From contig NC_087062.1 of the NCBI RefSeq assembly GCF_963678635.1, positions 37,846,518 through 37,910,517 of the forward strand: 64,000 nt of DNA, read 5' to 3'. The translations under genes and the position numbers were made by a program. Below the pieces are notes generated by a model, which saw only the letters and a list, made by a program, of their open reading frames with translations, ran no database searches and had not been told where the DNA came from. How positions within the stretch are numbered: the first letter of the stretch is position 1; each line of letters opens with the position of its first letter. Source of the DNA: Symsagittifera roscoffensis (taxonomy: Eukaryota; Xenacoelomorpha; Acoela; Convolutidae). This document shows positions 1 to 11,900 of the stretch, piece by piece.

Positions 1-2720
1 CTCAAATTTGATTTTTCGCGGTATGACTTGATATTTTAAATTTTAGTTGGTTTCCCTTGTTGAAAGGAAGTCAAACAATTTCCACCGTCGTATAGCATAA
101 GTGTTAAAGTTAAGAAAAGTGTGATCGACTACTAGTTTCGCAAAAGTGGTTTTTGTTTTCAGATTCTCAGTGCAATAAAAAATTTTCCTATTCATCCAGT
201 TTTCTCCAATTGTTTTAATTTTATTAAAAAAGCATAATTACTAAGATTTTTCTTGAAATTCAAAGAAATTCAAGGCCATCTATTTTTTCTTTCTGTTTAC
301 TTGCGTTAATTGACTCTTTCCCAACTGTCTGTTTGCTATGTTTTAAAAAAGAAAAACAGTTTTTCTTTCTGTTTCGATGCGTTCATTGATACTTATCCAC
401 ATGTCTGTTGACGCTACCAAATCTGAGGCCAATGGTCGTAACGTAGTGCAATACTTATATGAATATCGAATACCATTATTATATTTATAATTATACTTGA
501 TCAATGATTTGTTTTAACGCAAGCAACGGAGAGCTCTAATTAGGAGGCCATTTTAAAAAGTGGGCAATTGAATTAACTAGCTGAAGACAAGTTAAAGTAG
601 TTAATACTCACTTCAAGTACATATCAAGTATCACTGGCTGATATTCAAGTACATATCAGCCAGTGAAGTAGGGGTGGCCAATTTAAGACGTCTAAATTCA
701 GTATCCAACAGCAATAGTACAATTCAATCGACAATGGCTACCAGTGGTATTTTATAACGGTTCAATCTAAACAGTTTTTGGTTAAATCTAAACAGACTGA
801 ATCTGATAGTTAATAGTGTCTTTTGCTTTTTTTTTAGTTAAATGATTGATTTACCTCAATTGTTTTTGTCAACAATTTTGGTTCATTGGGAGTTAACCCA
901 GGTTTGAGCTACGGAGGAGTCTTTTTTATGGAGTCTTATTTAATGTCGATGACTGTTTCTGTACATATTTTCTCCAAATAGAAAATCTGTTGAAATATAA
1001 GTTGCTTTTTTATTGAAACTTGTCAAAGTTCAGGCTCGTTCCCACTTGGTCTAGTGATAAGACAATCAAGTTTTTCTCTAAGATCTGAGGTTTGAGATCT
1101 GGCCGGACTTTGTTCTTGTTTTTCTTTTTCAGCATGTATGAAATTGAGAGTTTTTTTCTGGAAAAAAAATTAATGATCGGCTTTTCGTTTGTCTGTTTGT
1201 TTTGTTGGCTTACTTGTTACTTGATAATAGATTTGTTTTTGCTGCAAATAACTTTCAATGAAGTTGCAAGTATTGCTGATAAACTCCTGTAATTCGTAGG
1301 TTTACTAACTCTGACTTGTAGTTTTTCTTTTTGTTTTTTTTTGCTTAAAAGCTTTATTCGGCCTAAATGATTTCGGCTTATGATTTTTCGGCTTAGTTAA
1401 CTTATTTTATATCTTTCGACGGGCAGAAATTTATTATCATTTTTTCAAACAGTTCAGGTTGAATGTGGTATAAAAGTGAAAAGTTAAAACTTAACCGCGT
1501 TAAATTTTTTATGACCGCAAATACTTTTTTTTGTTTTCCGCTCAATGGGCTTCTACCCACATTTTTTTCGGAACGGGTCATTTCCATAAATACGAAAAGC
1601 GTCATGAATGCTGTTACTTTTGTTTCTCAATTGTTTTTCTGTAATTGGGATACGCTTTCTTTGTATCGAAAGTGATGCAAAACTCCGCTTTACCTCTGTG
1701 TGAATTCAAGTTTCTTAGCGTGTTCACACCCTAAGCCTAGAGATAGCGACCACACCTGGGACGACAATGATGCTTACTTTGAATCCGGCCAGGACCTAAT
1801 TTTTCAAACTAAAAATTTCATGTTAAAATGAATTGTTGGCCTTTTCCGGACCTATCGTTTGTCTATATATCTTTTGTCGGCTCAGTAGGGCTTTTTGATC
1901 TGTATATAATTTCATTGAAATTGAAAAAAAGAAAAGGTTTGATTTATTCATAAAATTAGCAAATCTACTAGCCCCTGACTTTCTATAATTTCCCTTTGTT
2001 TTTTTTCACTCAAAAGCTTGGTTCGGTGTGTATAGTTTCGGAATAAGTTGTATCGTCTAAGTGTCCTAATTCTGTCTCCTTTTGTAGCTCAAACAATTTT
2101 GTCGTTTACTCAGTTTTCGCTCAATGGGCGTTTACTCAATTTTCGCCAACTTAGTTGCCGCTCGACAAATGTTTCTAAAAACTTCATCACCGGTGATGAA
2201 TGTGCTTTCCTCAAATTGAACATCATTTGAGACAATTCTTTGGGATTTTTGTATTTGTCGTTTTTCGAAATTAAAAAAAGACTGTGCTAATTTAGTATCG
2301 GTTCATAAGTGCTTCGCTTCGCCACTGTGTCTTATTAGTAGTTTCCCTCTAATTTTCTATTCACTAGCTTGCAGTACTACGCTTTGGGTATATCGTAAAT
2401 GACGTGATTTTTTTCAGGAAAAAGTCTTTAAATTTGATCAAGCTTAATTAAGAGTAATGAACGTAGTGAAGACTCTTACATAGGTCTTGCTGATTTTTTT
2501 TGTTTTTTTTTCCAGGAAAAAGTCTTAAAATATTCATGCACTTAGGTATTTGTTCACTTTGTGTGTGAACTTTTTTTTCCAACCCAAATCTTGCAAATTT
2601 AAGTACTCATTCGGTGGAGCATTTGCTTCAATTTAAAAGCACCGAGGAGCTTGTTTAAAGGAGATTAAATGACGAATGATATCTATAGGCCGTCATAATC
2701 TCTCAGTTCTTTGTTCGCAG
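1..2720. other. Intron or 5' flank upstream of the first visible Munc18 exon
   Basis: AT-rich DNA with no exon I can support. The missing N-terminal codons of the Munc18 gene (about 90) must lie here or left of the window. Positions 1-440 match part of a dispersed repeat that recurs through the introns. Positions 1036-1106 are tRNA-like. Phrases built on CGGCTTAGT recur near 1380 and 2040-2160. The open frames here are short and resemble no known protein. Confidence 0.6.
1036..1106 (+). repeat. tRNA-like segment (SINE head or tRNA pseudogene)
   Basis: Contains an A-box-like TGGTCTAGTGATAAG and a B-box-like GGTTTGAGATCTGG at tRNA spacing, but the arms do not pair as a tRNA. T-rich sequence follows. 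Confidence 0.45.
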
Positions 2721-2906
2721 AGTATTGACCTGCTGTGTATGGACTTCCAAGATAGCCTGCACCAGAAGTACAAGGCGTGTCATATTTTCTTCTTGGAGGC
2801 CTGCTCGGATGACCAGTTCAACCGCATCTGCAAGACTTCCTGTCTCAGAAAGGCCACCAAGACAGTCAAGGAGATCAACATCGCATTCCTACCCTACGAA
2901 TCAAAT
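2721..2906 (+). CDS. STXBP1: Munc18 exon a (domain 1 to domain 2)
   Basis: 62 whole codons between an acceptor ending TTCGCAG and a donor GTAAGT. The translation holds [19 protein letters not shown] and [12 protein letters not shown], equivalent to the end of Munc18 domain 1. Phase 0 at both ends. The next exon continues directly with VFSLD. Confidence 0.93.
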
Positions 2907-5900
2907 GTAAGTGAACAAATATCAAACTAATGCATGCCAGCTGACTACTCTTTAAGAGCTCGTTGCAACGTTTAACTGAAAAGAAAAGTTAATGTTTCAA
3001 CTTTTTAAGAGTCGATGAACGTAGTTCAGACTCTTATATAGGTCGCGATGAATTGTTTGTTTTTTTTCAGGAAAAGTTGTAAAATTTGTTCAGGCTCAAA
3101 TTTACTTTTTCGCGGTTTTTCCTTTGATTTCATTTAAGTTCTGTTCATTTCTTTCTTGGAAATTCAAAAGTTGAGGTTGTTTCAAAAACAATCAGTTTTT
3201 TTATGTTTACTTGCGTTCATGGACTTTTTTCCTACTGTATGTTGGCAATGCTTCCTCATTTCAGATTTTCATTTTTTAAATCTTCATTTAAAATAGAGTG
3301 GAGGCTAAACTTAAGATCGCAATGGTGTCCATTTAGAGGGAAATCTTGATTTTGAGAAACGACAGCTCACGATGTCAAAGTATTGAAAGTATTTTTTTTA
3401 TAAAGAAGGATCATGTTGTCTATAATTTGGACATACAAAAAATGCAGTTGTAGAACGCTGGTTTCGTTTTTCATAAAAATTATGTCCTCTAAATCCTTAG
3501 ACCAAGGAACAAGATTTTCATTCTAAAATGAAATTGACATGGAGCTTTAAAGCTAATAAATAATTCATACCGTATTTTTCTCAGTTATTTTTTGGTAGTC
3601 TTGGCTTCTTGGGCTTTTTAAAATCTCGATGATATTGATTATTTGTTAGATGCATTGTTATTTGGAATTTAGATATATATTTCCTGACTGAGCTTGAAAT
3701 ATTAAATCGACTGTGTCCTCACGTTATTGCGGAAATGTGTTCATATCTGGATAAACATGGCTTAGCAGGTGACCTATGGTAGAAATTGTGGAAAAGGTAG
3801 CACTGTTGTGGTATGAAAACAGAGAATAGGACAGCAAAAGGCAGCAAGTGAACACGGTATTACACTGACTGTATTTGTTAATACGATGGATAAATGAAGC
3901 GATGAAAAATGCAGCGCAATGGGACTGCAGGTAGAAAAGGTTATTTCTGAGGAAAGACTGGAGGCTGTTTGAAGCTTCACTCTTTTCCTCTCTTTCTCTC
4001 AAAATGGAAGCATATGTGCATGTACCATGTACAACAGTAGCCTTGTAGCAGTGTAGGTGTATAGGAGGCGCGCTTGTTTTGATTTTCCATTTTTATATTC
4101 CATGCGCTCATCTTTTCCTGCCAAGTCTCATGTGACAGATTGAAGCTATTTCGACCAAAATGTTGTTTTTTTTGGCATTAGAGTAGCTCAATTTGTCAGT
4201 TTTTTTTCAGGTTTGAGCCAGTGACGTGTAACAGTTTTCTTTTTTGACCAAGAATTGGAATGTTTTCTGTTGAACGGAAATTCAAACGCGTTTTTTTTCT
4301 CAAATTGGGTTGAGATTAGACAAAAAGTATTGGGAACAATTGCTTAGAGTTTAAAATTTGGAACTTCAAACGCGTTTTTTTCTCAAATTGGGTTGAGATT
4401 AGACAAAAAGTATTGGGAACAATTGCTTAGTTTAAAATTTGGAACTTCAAACGCGTTTTTTTTCTCAAATTGGGTTGAGATTAGACAAAAGTATTGGGAA
4501 CAAAAGTTGCTTAGAGTTTCAGCGGAATTATTGCGAGTAATGAACGTAGTTAGTACTCTCATATAGTTCTTGCTGATTTTTTTTTGTTTTTTTTTTCAGG
4601 AAATTGATGCACTTAGGTATTTGTTTTTTTTAGTTCAATTGAAATTCATCTGCTGAAAGTCACGCAAATAGCACTCTCCAAATACGAGCGTGGAAATGGC
4701 GCGAAAAAATCTGAACGATTTCTAGTTTCGAAAGTGGAATTTAATTTTTACATTTCCAGCGGAGTAAAAACTTTACCATTTAATCCAGCTTTCTCTAGTT
4801 GGGTTTATGTTATCAGAAAAGCGCCAATCATAAATCGTTCTAGAAATTCAAAGAGCTTTAAGGCTATCTATTTTTTTCTTCGAAATTCATAAGTTGAAGG
4901 CTCTTGAAAAAACAAGTCAGTTTTTTTTAAGTTTCCTTGCGTTCATTTTTTCCAATTTTGTGTTGGCTATATTTATAGTGCAATTCGTTTTTCGAAATTC
5001 GCAACAAAAATTTTGCCCGAAAAATGGATCATGCTTAAACTTTTTTCTAGTTTACCAAGGTTTACGCTGAAACTACCAAATTAATTGATGATAAACTTAT
5101 GTCAAAAGAAGCCTCATACACAGCTCAACAAAGTTATACAAGGGTAAAATCTCCAAAAACTTGCGCAAAGTAATTGAAATTTGTTTTTAAGCAAGATTTC
5201 GAGTTTTAGATAGTGAAAAGTTACTTTTTTGGCTATCAAGCAGAAATATATTCACCTATACAGCTTCAAGATTTTAGCCTGCTATAGTTTTATTGGACTG
5301 TGTAAGAGGCTTCTTTTGATAAGTTTTTCATCATTTAAGGTGGTAGTTTCAGCGTAATTCTTAATTAATTTTTAAAAGCCGTAATGATTCAATGATTCAA
5401 ATTGAGGGGAAAATTTGGCCTCCCTTTTTGATAGATAAATAAATTGAACCATAATAATTCTATTCTGTTCTCTTCACTTTTTATCTTATCTTTCCCAATT
5501 TGAGAAAAACGCGTATAAATTTGCCAACGTTCGTTTTGTCCGTTTAATTCAAATCAGCTTTGTTTCTACACTATCGAGCGTAGTGTTTTAGATGAACCTT
5601 CTTTTTTCAATTTAACTCGCAAATAAAAGAACATAAAAAGTTTTCACTTGTTTGATGGCACTTTTGCTACAATCACGATCTGTAGCGTTGGAAATTTCAT
5701 AGCATCTGTTCTCTGCTTTACTTATGGCTAGTGTTTGTGATTTTTTAAGCGTCTGTGGCTGAGTGGTTAGTGCGTGAGACTCATAATCTGTAGGTCGCAG
5801 ATCGAGTCCGAGACGTAGCAGAATTTTTACTCATTCGAGGCTTATTTTACTTTTCCTGATTGCACCTATTGCGCCTTGCTTCTGTTTAAAACTCTGCGCT

Positions 5901-8900
5901 TCCAGTTATGTCGCCTAGTGGCTTGTGCAGGGTTTTTTGAGTGATGTGCAGGGTTTTCTTGGTCAATCATTTCGAATTTTTCGTGCTCCGTCGAAAGCTT
6001 TGAATGACCGTTCATCGTAAAATGTTCTTCGCCACAGGTAATTTTCTGCAGACAATTATTCGGTAGCTGAGCAGTTAGAAGGTTTTGACCAAAAAGTTAC
6101 TTTTTTTCGGCGCGCGCTCCCGCCTTCAAAGCTAGTATAGTTTGGTTTTAAGAAAAATTTTAGTCTTCCCCCCTCCCCTCAAAGAAGCATCATTTTTTAC
6201 GGTATAACGAGGGGTTATGTATGAAGACCAAATATGTTTGTCAGGGCCCAATTAATTCGAATACCAGCTTTTGCAACAATCGGACAATGTGAACAAAAAG
6301 TTACTTGTAAAAATTTGAAGGTGGGGAAAAAGGGCCAAGTTTAAGAGTCAGATTTGAAGGGAGAGGAGGCAGCCCCACGGTAAGCTACTGTTAGCACCCT
6401 TTAAATGATTTTCAGTCGATTATAATGATAATGGGTGTGTGATTCACTAAAGGATCAATTCTGAGTCTGTTCAATCTTAGACGTGTCATTGCAAAAACTG
6501 AAACTTTGAGAAAGTTTTCGCAGAACTAATTGAGGTGGACGGAGAGATTGAGGTGTTCTGCTATGGCCATGCTCGTCCCCCGCTAAGACACTGCTGTTTT
6601 CTTTTCTTTTAAGTTATTTTATGCGGCTAACTAGAACAGTTATCTCCAGTCGTTTATCGTTGCATTTCATTTTAGAGACGAAGGCAAATTTGGCTCTTCC
6701 ATTTTACAATCCTGCTCTAATCCGCATTTTGCGCCTCATTTTGACCTGTTCTGAGGGCTTATCTATTTTCTACCTGAACACTTTTGGTGACATTTCCTAC
6801 TTCACTAACCAGTGATACGATGCTGTTATGAGAGTCATGTGCAGGGTATTAATGGGGAATTGCCAAAGAGGAGGGCAGTAAAATTATCTTCATGGCGTAG
6901 ATAGATGCTTACAGATCGCTTTTCTTACCGCTGCTGTTTTTAGTGATGCTTTGAAAATCTGCTTGTAGGCTGATCAATGGGCGAAATCAGTGCTTAGCTA
7001 AATGGCAGAAAAATGGAGACTATGTAAATAAGATCAAAAATATGCATAATTTCAAAAAATATACATAATTTAATTTGTCATAATCACAATCCATAAGTCT
7101 TCTTGTCTTCAAAATGTTTTCAAAGTTATAAAACGAATATGACAACTCTTCTAGTATATGATGTATTTTTTTGTATATAATCTGTTACATTTGTCAGTAA
7201 AGTAACCTGATTGTGTGTTGTAATTGTTGACAGGTGTTCTCATTGGACAGACAGGATATCTTTGGGATCGCATACTCTCCCCATGGGTCGAAGGAGTCAA
7301 GGAGCAAGGCATTCGAGAGAGTAGCTGCCCAGATCGCCACTCTATGTGCAACCTTGAGCGAGTTTCCCCACATCAGACATCGAATGTAAGGCAAAAGAGT
7401 AGCGTCGAGTTATTTTTCATAACGGAAAGCGTTAAATGAATCTGAAAAAGGTCAAATTTTCCAAACGTCTGCCTACTACCATATTCAGTGAAATTACTAG
7501 AAAAAGTTAATATTTTCTTCATTTTTGAACTCCCGTAAGATGTTGTTCAAGAAAATACGAGATAATGGAAATATTTCGTGCCCTAAAATTTGAAATCATC
7601 ACTGCGATATCTTTTCTAGTGACCCGAATGGGCTGTGCGCTGAAGTGGCCCAACAGGTGAGTGACCTCTTGAGAAAGTACAAGGCTGATGACCCCTCGAT
7701 GGGAGAAGGACCTGAGAAAGGCAAATCCCAGCTGATCATCTTGGACAGAGGATTCGACCCCGTGTCTCCTCTGCTACATGAACTCACATTCCAGGCCATG
7801 GCCTACGATTTGGTTAACATCGAGAATGACACCTACTCGTTAGTTCAAAATGACAGTTATGCTTTTTCTTAATTATGAAAAATTTGGCAGGTTCTAGGCC
7901 CTACTTCTGAACCCTTTGCTGATAAGCTAAATTGCATTGCAAAATGGAATATCGATTCAAATAACCTGTAGTTTCTGGCTTATAGCACGATTAGTTTTGA
8001 TGTTTAGGTTACGGTGTTACAATTTCAAGCCTAGTGTATGTGATTTTGGCAAAACATTTACTTTGAGTTTAGAATGAGAGTTGAAAAACCAAAAGGGTAA
8101 GTGGTGACAAGGTTCGCCTTTTTCTTCATATACGTTTGGGGATAGTCCAAATCGACTCTCAAGTGCCACCAGATTTGGTTATGGGTACAATTGTTTCGAA
8201 GGTTGTTGTTTGGTGACTCAGAACATAACGGTCAAGAAAAGTTTTGAGCTACACGTTGGGTATCCGGTCTATCGATGCATTAAATGAAAAAAAAACTCTA
8301 ATTGTCAAAAACGATCTGATATCATCAATGTCTTCTTATTTATGCAGTATCCATAACAGTAAAGTGTGTACATAATAATTGAATCATTTAACGAAAAATT
8401 ACTGAATGCGATCAAGTGCTTAAATCGTGAATTCCAAACTGATTTCATTTTCTAAGAGTCGATGAACGTAGTGTATTCAAATCGGCTAGTAGACTTTTTC
8501 CTATAAATAACTTTGTTTACAGAGTAGTCAAGGTTATAAATGTTAAATTTAGGTTCAGTCCATAATATGTTCTAATTTCTTTGCGACTCCGGCACTTTTG
8601 GTGTGGAGTTAACGAATGCGTCTGGTACGGCAAAGGTCCTGGGTTTGAATCTCCGAGAACTGTTTTTTTTTTCAAACGGTAATTATTCGAGTTCAAAAAA
8701 ATTGCCGACTTATTATTTATCTGTTTATGATTTGCCGGCTTAGTTGCCAAATCGTAGAATTGTTTTTTTTGTATGCAAGTAACCTTGTAGTTTCTTTTAG
8801 TGTTTTGATTTTTTCTGCTGTCTGTAATTTTACTAGCCTAGACTTTGTTCTGCCCAAATGATTTCAGCTTATATTTTATCGGCTTAGTGTCCTATTTTTG

Positions 8901-11900
8901 AGTTGTTTTAATGGAAACGTAGTTATTATGCTCCCCTCTAGATCGCACAAAATGCTAAAAAAAACTTATTAGAAGGTAAATCGGCTTTATGGCTTCATAT
9001 TGCATCTTTCGACGAGCAAAAAAAAATTGTATATGCGTGAGTGTATTTTGTGATTTAATTAGTTTTTTGAACTTTTATTCGGCTTTGTTTTTTATTTTTT
9101 TTTAGGCTCATTAGGTTGCCGCCTGTGTTATATCAGCTTAGTGGCCTCATAATGTTTCATATGACGAGCAAATGTTTCATGTTTTTGGACTTTTATTCTG
9201 CTTTGTTTTTATTTATTTCTTTTTTCGGCTTGATAGGTTTCAGCCTATATTATATCAGCTTAGTGGCCTCATAATGTTTCATATGACGAGCAATTAAAGT
9301 TTAATGTGTGTGTTTTGAGAGGGACTTAATGTAAGTCTGAAGTATTGTAGATTTTCTTTTTTTTTCGACTTAGAGGGTTGCTGTTAAGGTGTTTTTGACT
9401 TTGTTACCGCTTGGTAATTTTTTTCTTATGCTAATTCCTCATTCTGTTGTCTTGGCTTTTTATATAAAGCATAAAACTAGCTTTATTCATTTCGATAGAT
9501 CTAGTTTTTCATTGTTTTCAGTTTTTGTCCGACTTAGCAGCTGTCCCCGACTTATGCTTAAATAAAGCTTGATTCATTTTGATAGATCTAGTTTTTTCGT
9601 TATTTTTAGTTTTTTTCCGACTTAGCGGCTTGCTTGTTTTGTATGGCAAGTGGCGCAAAGCTCAATTTCGTCTGTATGAAAAACTTGCTCAGGCTCAAAT
9701 ATACTTTTTTGCGGTTTGACTTTGATTTCTTTTCAAGTTCAGTTCGTTTCTTTTGTTAAACGGAAGGCAAACTCCACTATCGAACAGCCAAATGTAAAAG
9801 TCACGAAAAACGTGGTCGACTTTAATTTTCAAAAGTAGAATTTAATTTTCAGATTTTCTAGAGAAATAAAAATTACAATTAAATACATATTGATCCAGTT
9901 TTCTCGTATTGGGTTGTTGTTTTTTTTTCTTCAAAAAGTACCAATCATCAATTGTTCCAGAAATTCAAAGAGCTTCAACGCCATCTATTTTTCTCTTTGA
10001 ATTTCGAAAGTTGAGACTGTTCAGATACGAGGCTTCTTCGAGCAGCGGAGACTACAGCACCAAGCAGGTGTGGCTAAACGAGAATGATGACGTGTGGGTG
10101 CAACTGAGACACAAACACATTGCAAAAGTGACTCAGGAGGTCACCAAGATGTTCAAGGAGTTCTCGATGAACAAGAGGATCAACACTGGCAGCAGTCCGG
10201 GCGATAAGACAACAGTGAAGGACTTGAGTGCGATGTTGAAGAAGATGCCCCAGTACCAGAAGGAACTATCCAAGTATGGAACGCATATGGCACTGGCGGA
10301 GGACTGCATGAAACACTTCACAAACAGGCAAGTGGAAGGCAAAAGGTCATCTTATCGGTACCGCGAAAACTGCCAAAAAGACTGATTAGTTAAAACAGAC
10401 GAACAACTAAAAATCCACGAATTATGCATCTAGATTTTAAGTTTCTCCAACTCGCAACAAAAGACAGCTTCCAAAAAATCGCTGCTCGAAAATTAATTAA
10501 AAACGGCATCGGCAAGTGTAGATAAATTTACTCATGCTTAACTTATGGGGATCAATTTTCTGGCAAGAGAGATTTGCTTAGTCGTGTGATTTGACATAAG
10601 CAGCAAAATCACATGCGCTGTTTTTCAAATTTTGTTTTGTTTTTGTGAAGAAGTTTTCTAACTGTTTAAAAGATCGCCTGAGATGCTTTCTAACAGTGTT
10701 TGTTGTTGCTTGACTTAATATTATGCTGTGATATATAGGGCGGATAAACTGTGTCTGGTGGAGCAGGACCTGGCGATGGGATCGGATGCGGATGGGGAGA
10801 GGGTGAAGGACCACATGAAGAACGTCGTGCCCATCCTACTAGACAGCAATGTCTCCTCCAACGATAAGATACGCATCATCCTACTCTACATACACTCCAA
10901 ACTAGGTAACAGAAGTGCCAAAAGAGTGTTCGAAGAATGTTTTTTATGTTAGAATCTGTAATGCTTTATTGTTTTGTGTATAAGACTCGATCTGGTGATA
11001 GTTTTCAATTTAGGAAAGTCAACGTATAACTGAAAGTGTTTGATAGTTAGTGTATTTAGTTCTCAAGTATTTTGTAATAATGTTTATTTTCAGTTGATGA
11101 AGGGGAAGGTAAAATATAACTTGTCTTCACTGAAAATCAATTAATTGAAACCAAATGCTGATTTTAATCTAGAAAAATACTAATTGTTCATCTGGATAAA
11201 AATCAAAATTATAACCAGTTATTCGTCATAAATGCTCGTAGACTGCTTTTAACATAATTTAATTAATTTCTGAACAGGATTATCGGACTGCATATTAAAA
11301 GGGTTCCTTGAAGTCATAAAGTAACTTGAATCATATTTGTCAGGTATCTCGACTGAGAACCTGGACAAGCTAGTGCAGCATGCCAGTATCCCGACCAGCA
11401 ATAGTGTGATATTGCATAATCTGGCCAACCTGGGAATTCCGGTGGTGAATGACGCAATGGGAGGTGCAGGGGGAGCAGGGGTGAAGAAGAAGTACAGACA
11501 TCCTGATAGGAGGAATAGGATTGATGAGAACACATTCAAGCACTCCAGGTGGACTCCTTATGTGAAGGATATCATGGAGGCAAGTAGTTTTCATTTGCTC
11601 ATTTTACTCGGCTGTTTAAAATTAGTAATTCGTAATTAATTCTGAGCAATGAGCTGTTCGTCTAAACTTTAGCCTTAAAACGACGTCAAATTTAAGTTAT
11701 GTAATTATTAACAGAATCGATCGAGATTTTTTCTCCCAACCCAATGGTAATTTGGCATAGAAAAATTTGGTTTCTTTCTGATCATTCATGTTTTCTAGAG
11801 AAAGCGTTTTGTTATCGGCAACTAGACTTATTTCCATTGAACAATTTTTTTTTCTACATATCTAAAAGAAATTGACCTTGATTTATAACGAAACCCCAAT

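Larger units (their letters stand above)
2907..7233 (+). other. Intron 1 of the visible Munc18 gene (4.3 kb)
   Basis: No coding exon seen. It contains a partial copy (3007-3260) and a full copy (about 4531-5000) of the intron repeat, three tandem 82-bp units (4278-4518), a tRNA-Met-like stretch (5749-5820) and a 0.2-kb repeat (6160-6345) that recurs at 15893-16112. The frame at 3724-4002 (-) resembles nothing known. Confidence 0.8.
7839..10024 (+). other. Intron 3, repeat-filled
   Basis: Contains a short piece of the intron repeat (8455-8482), a tRNA-like stretch (8598-8660), two tandem units of about 122 bp (9057-9298) and a partial intron repeat (about 9690-10024) that runs into the acceptor at 10024. 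No exon seen. Confidence 0.75.

Noticed and set aside
5749-5820. Functional tRNA-Met gene
   Set aside because: The CAT anticodon loop and boxes are there, but acceptor, T and anticodon stems have too many mismatches.
9909-10024. N-terminal extension of Munc18 exon d reading back to 9909
   Set aside because: These codons are intron-repeat sequence; the family frame and the acceptor CAG at 10022-10024 set the exon start.
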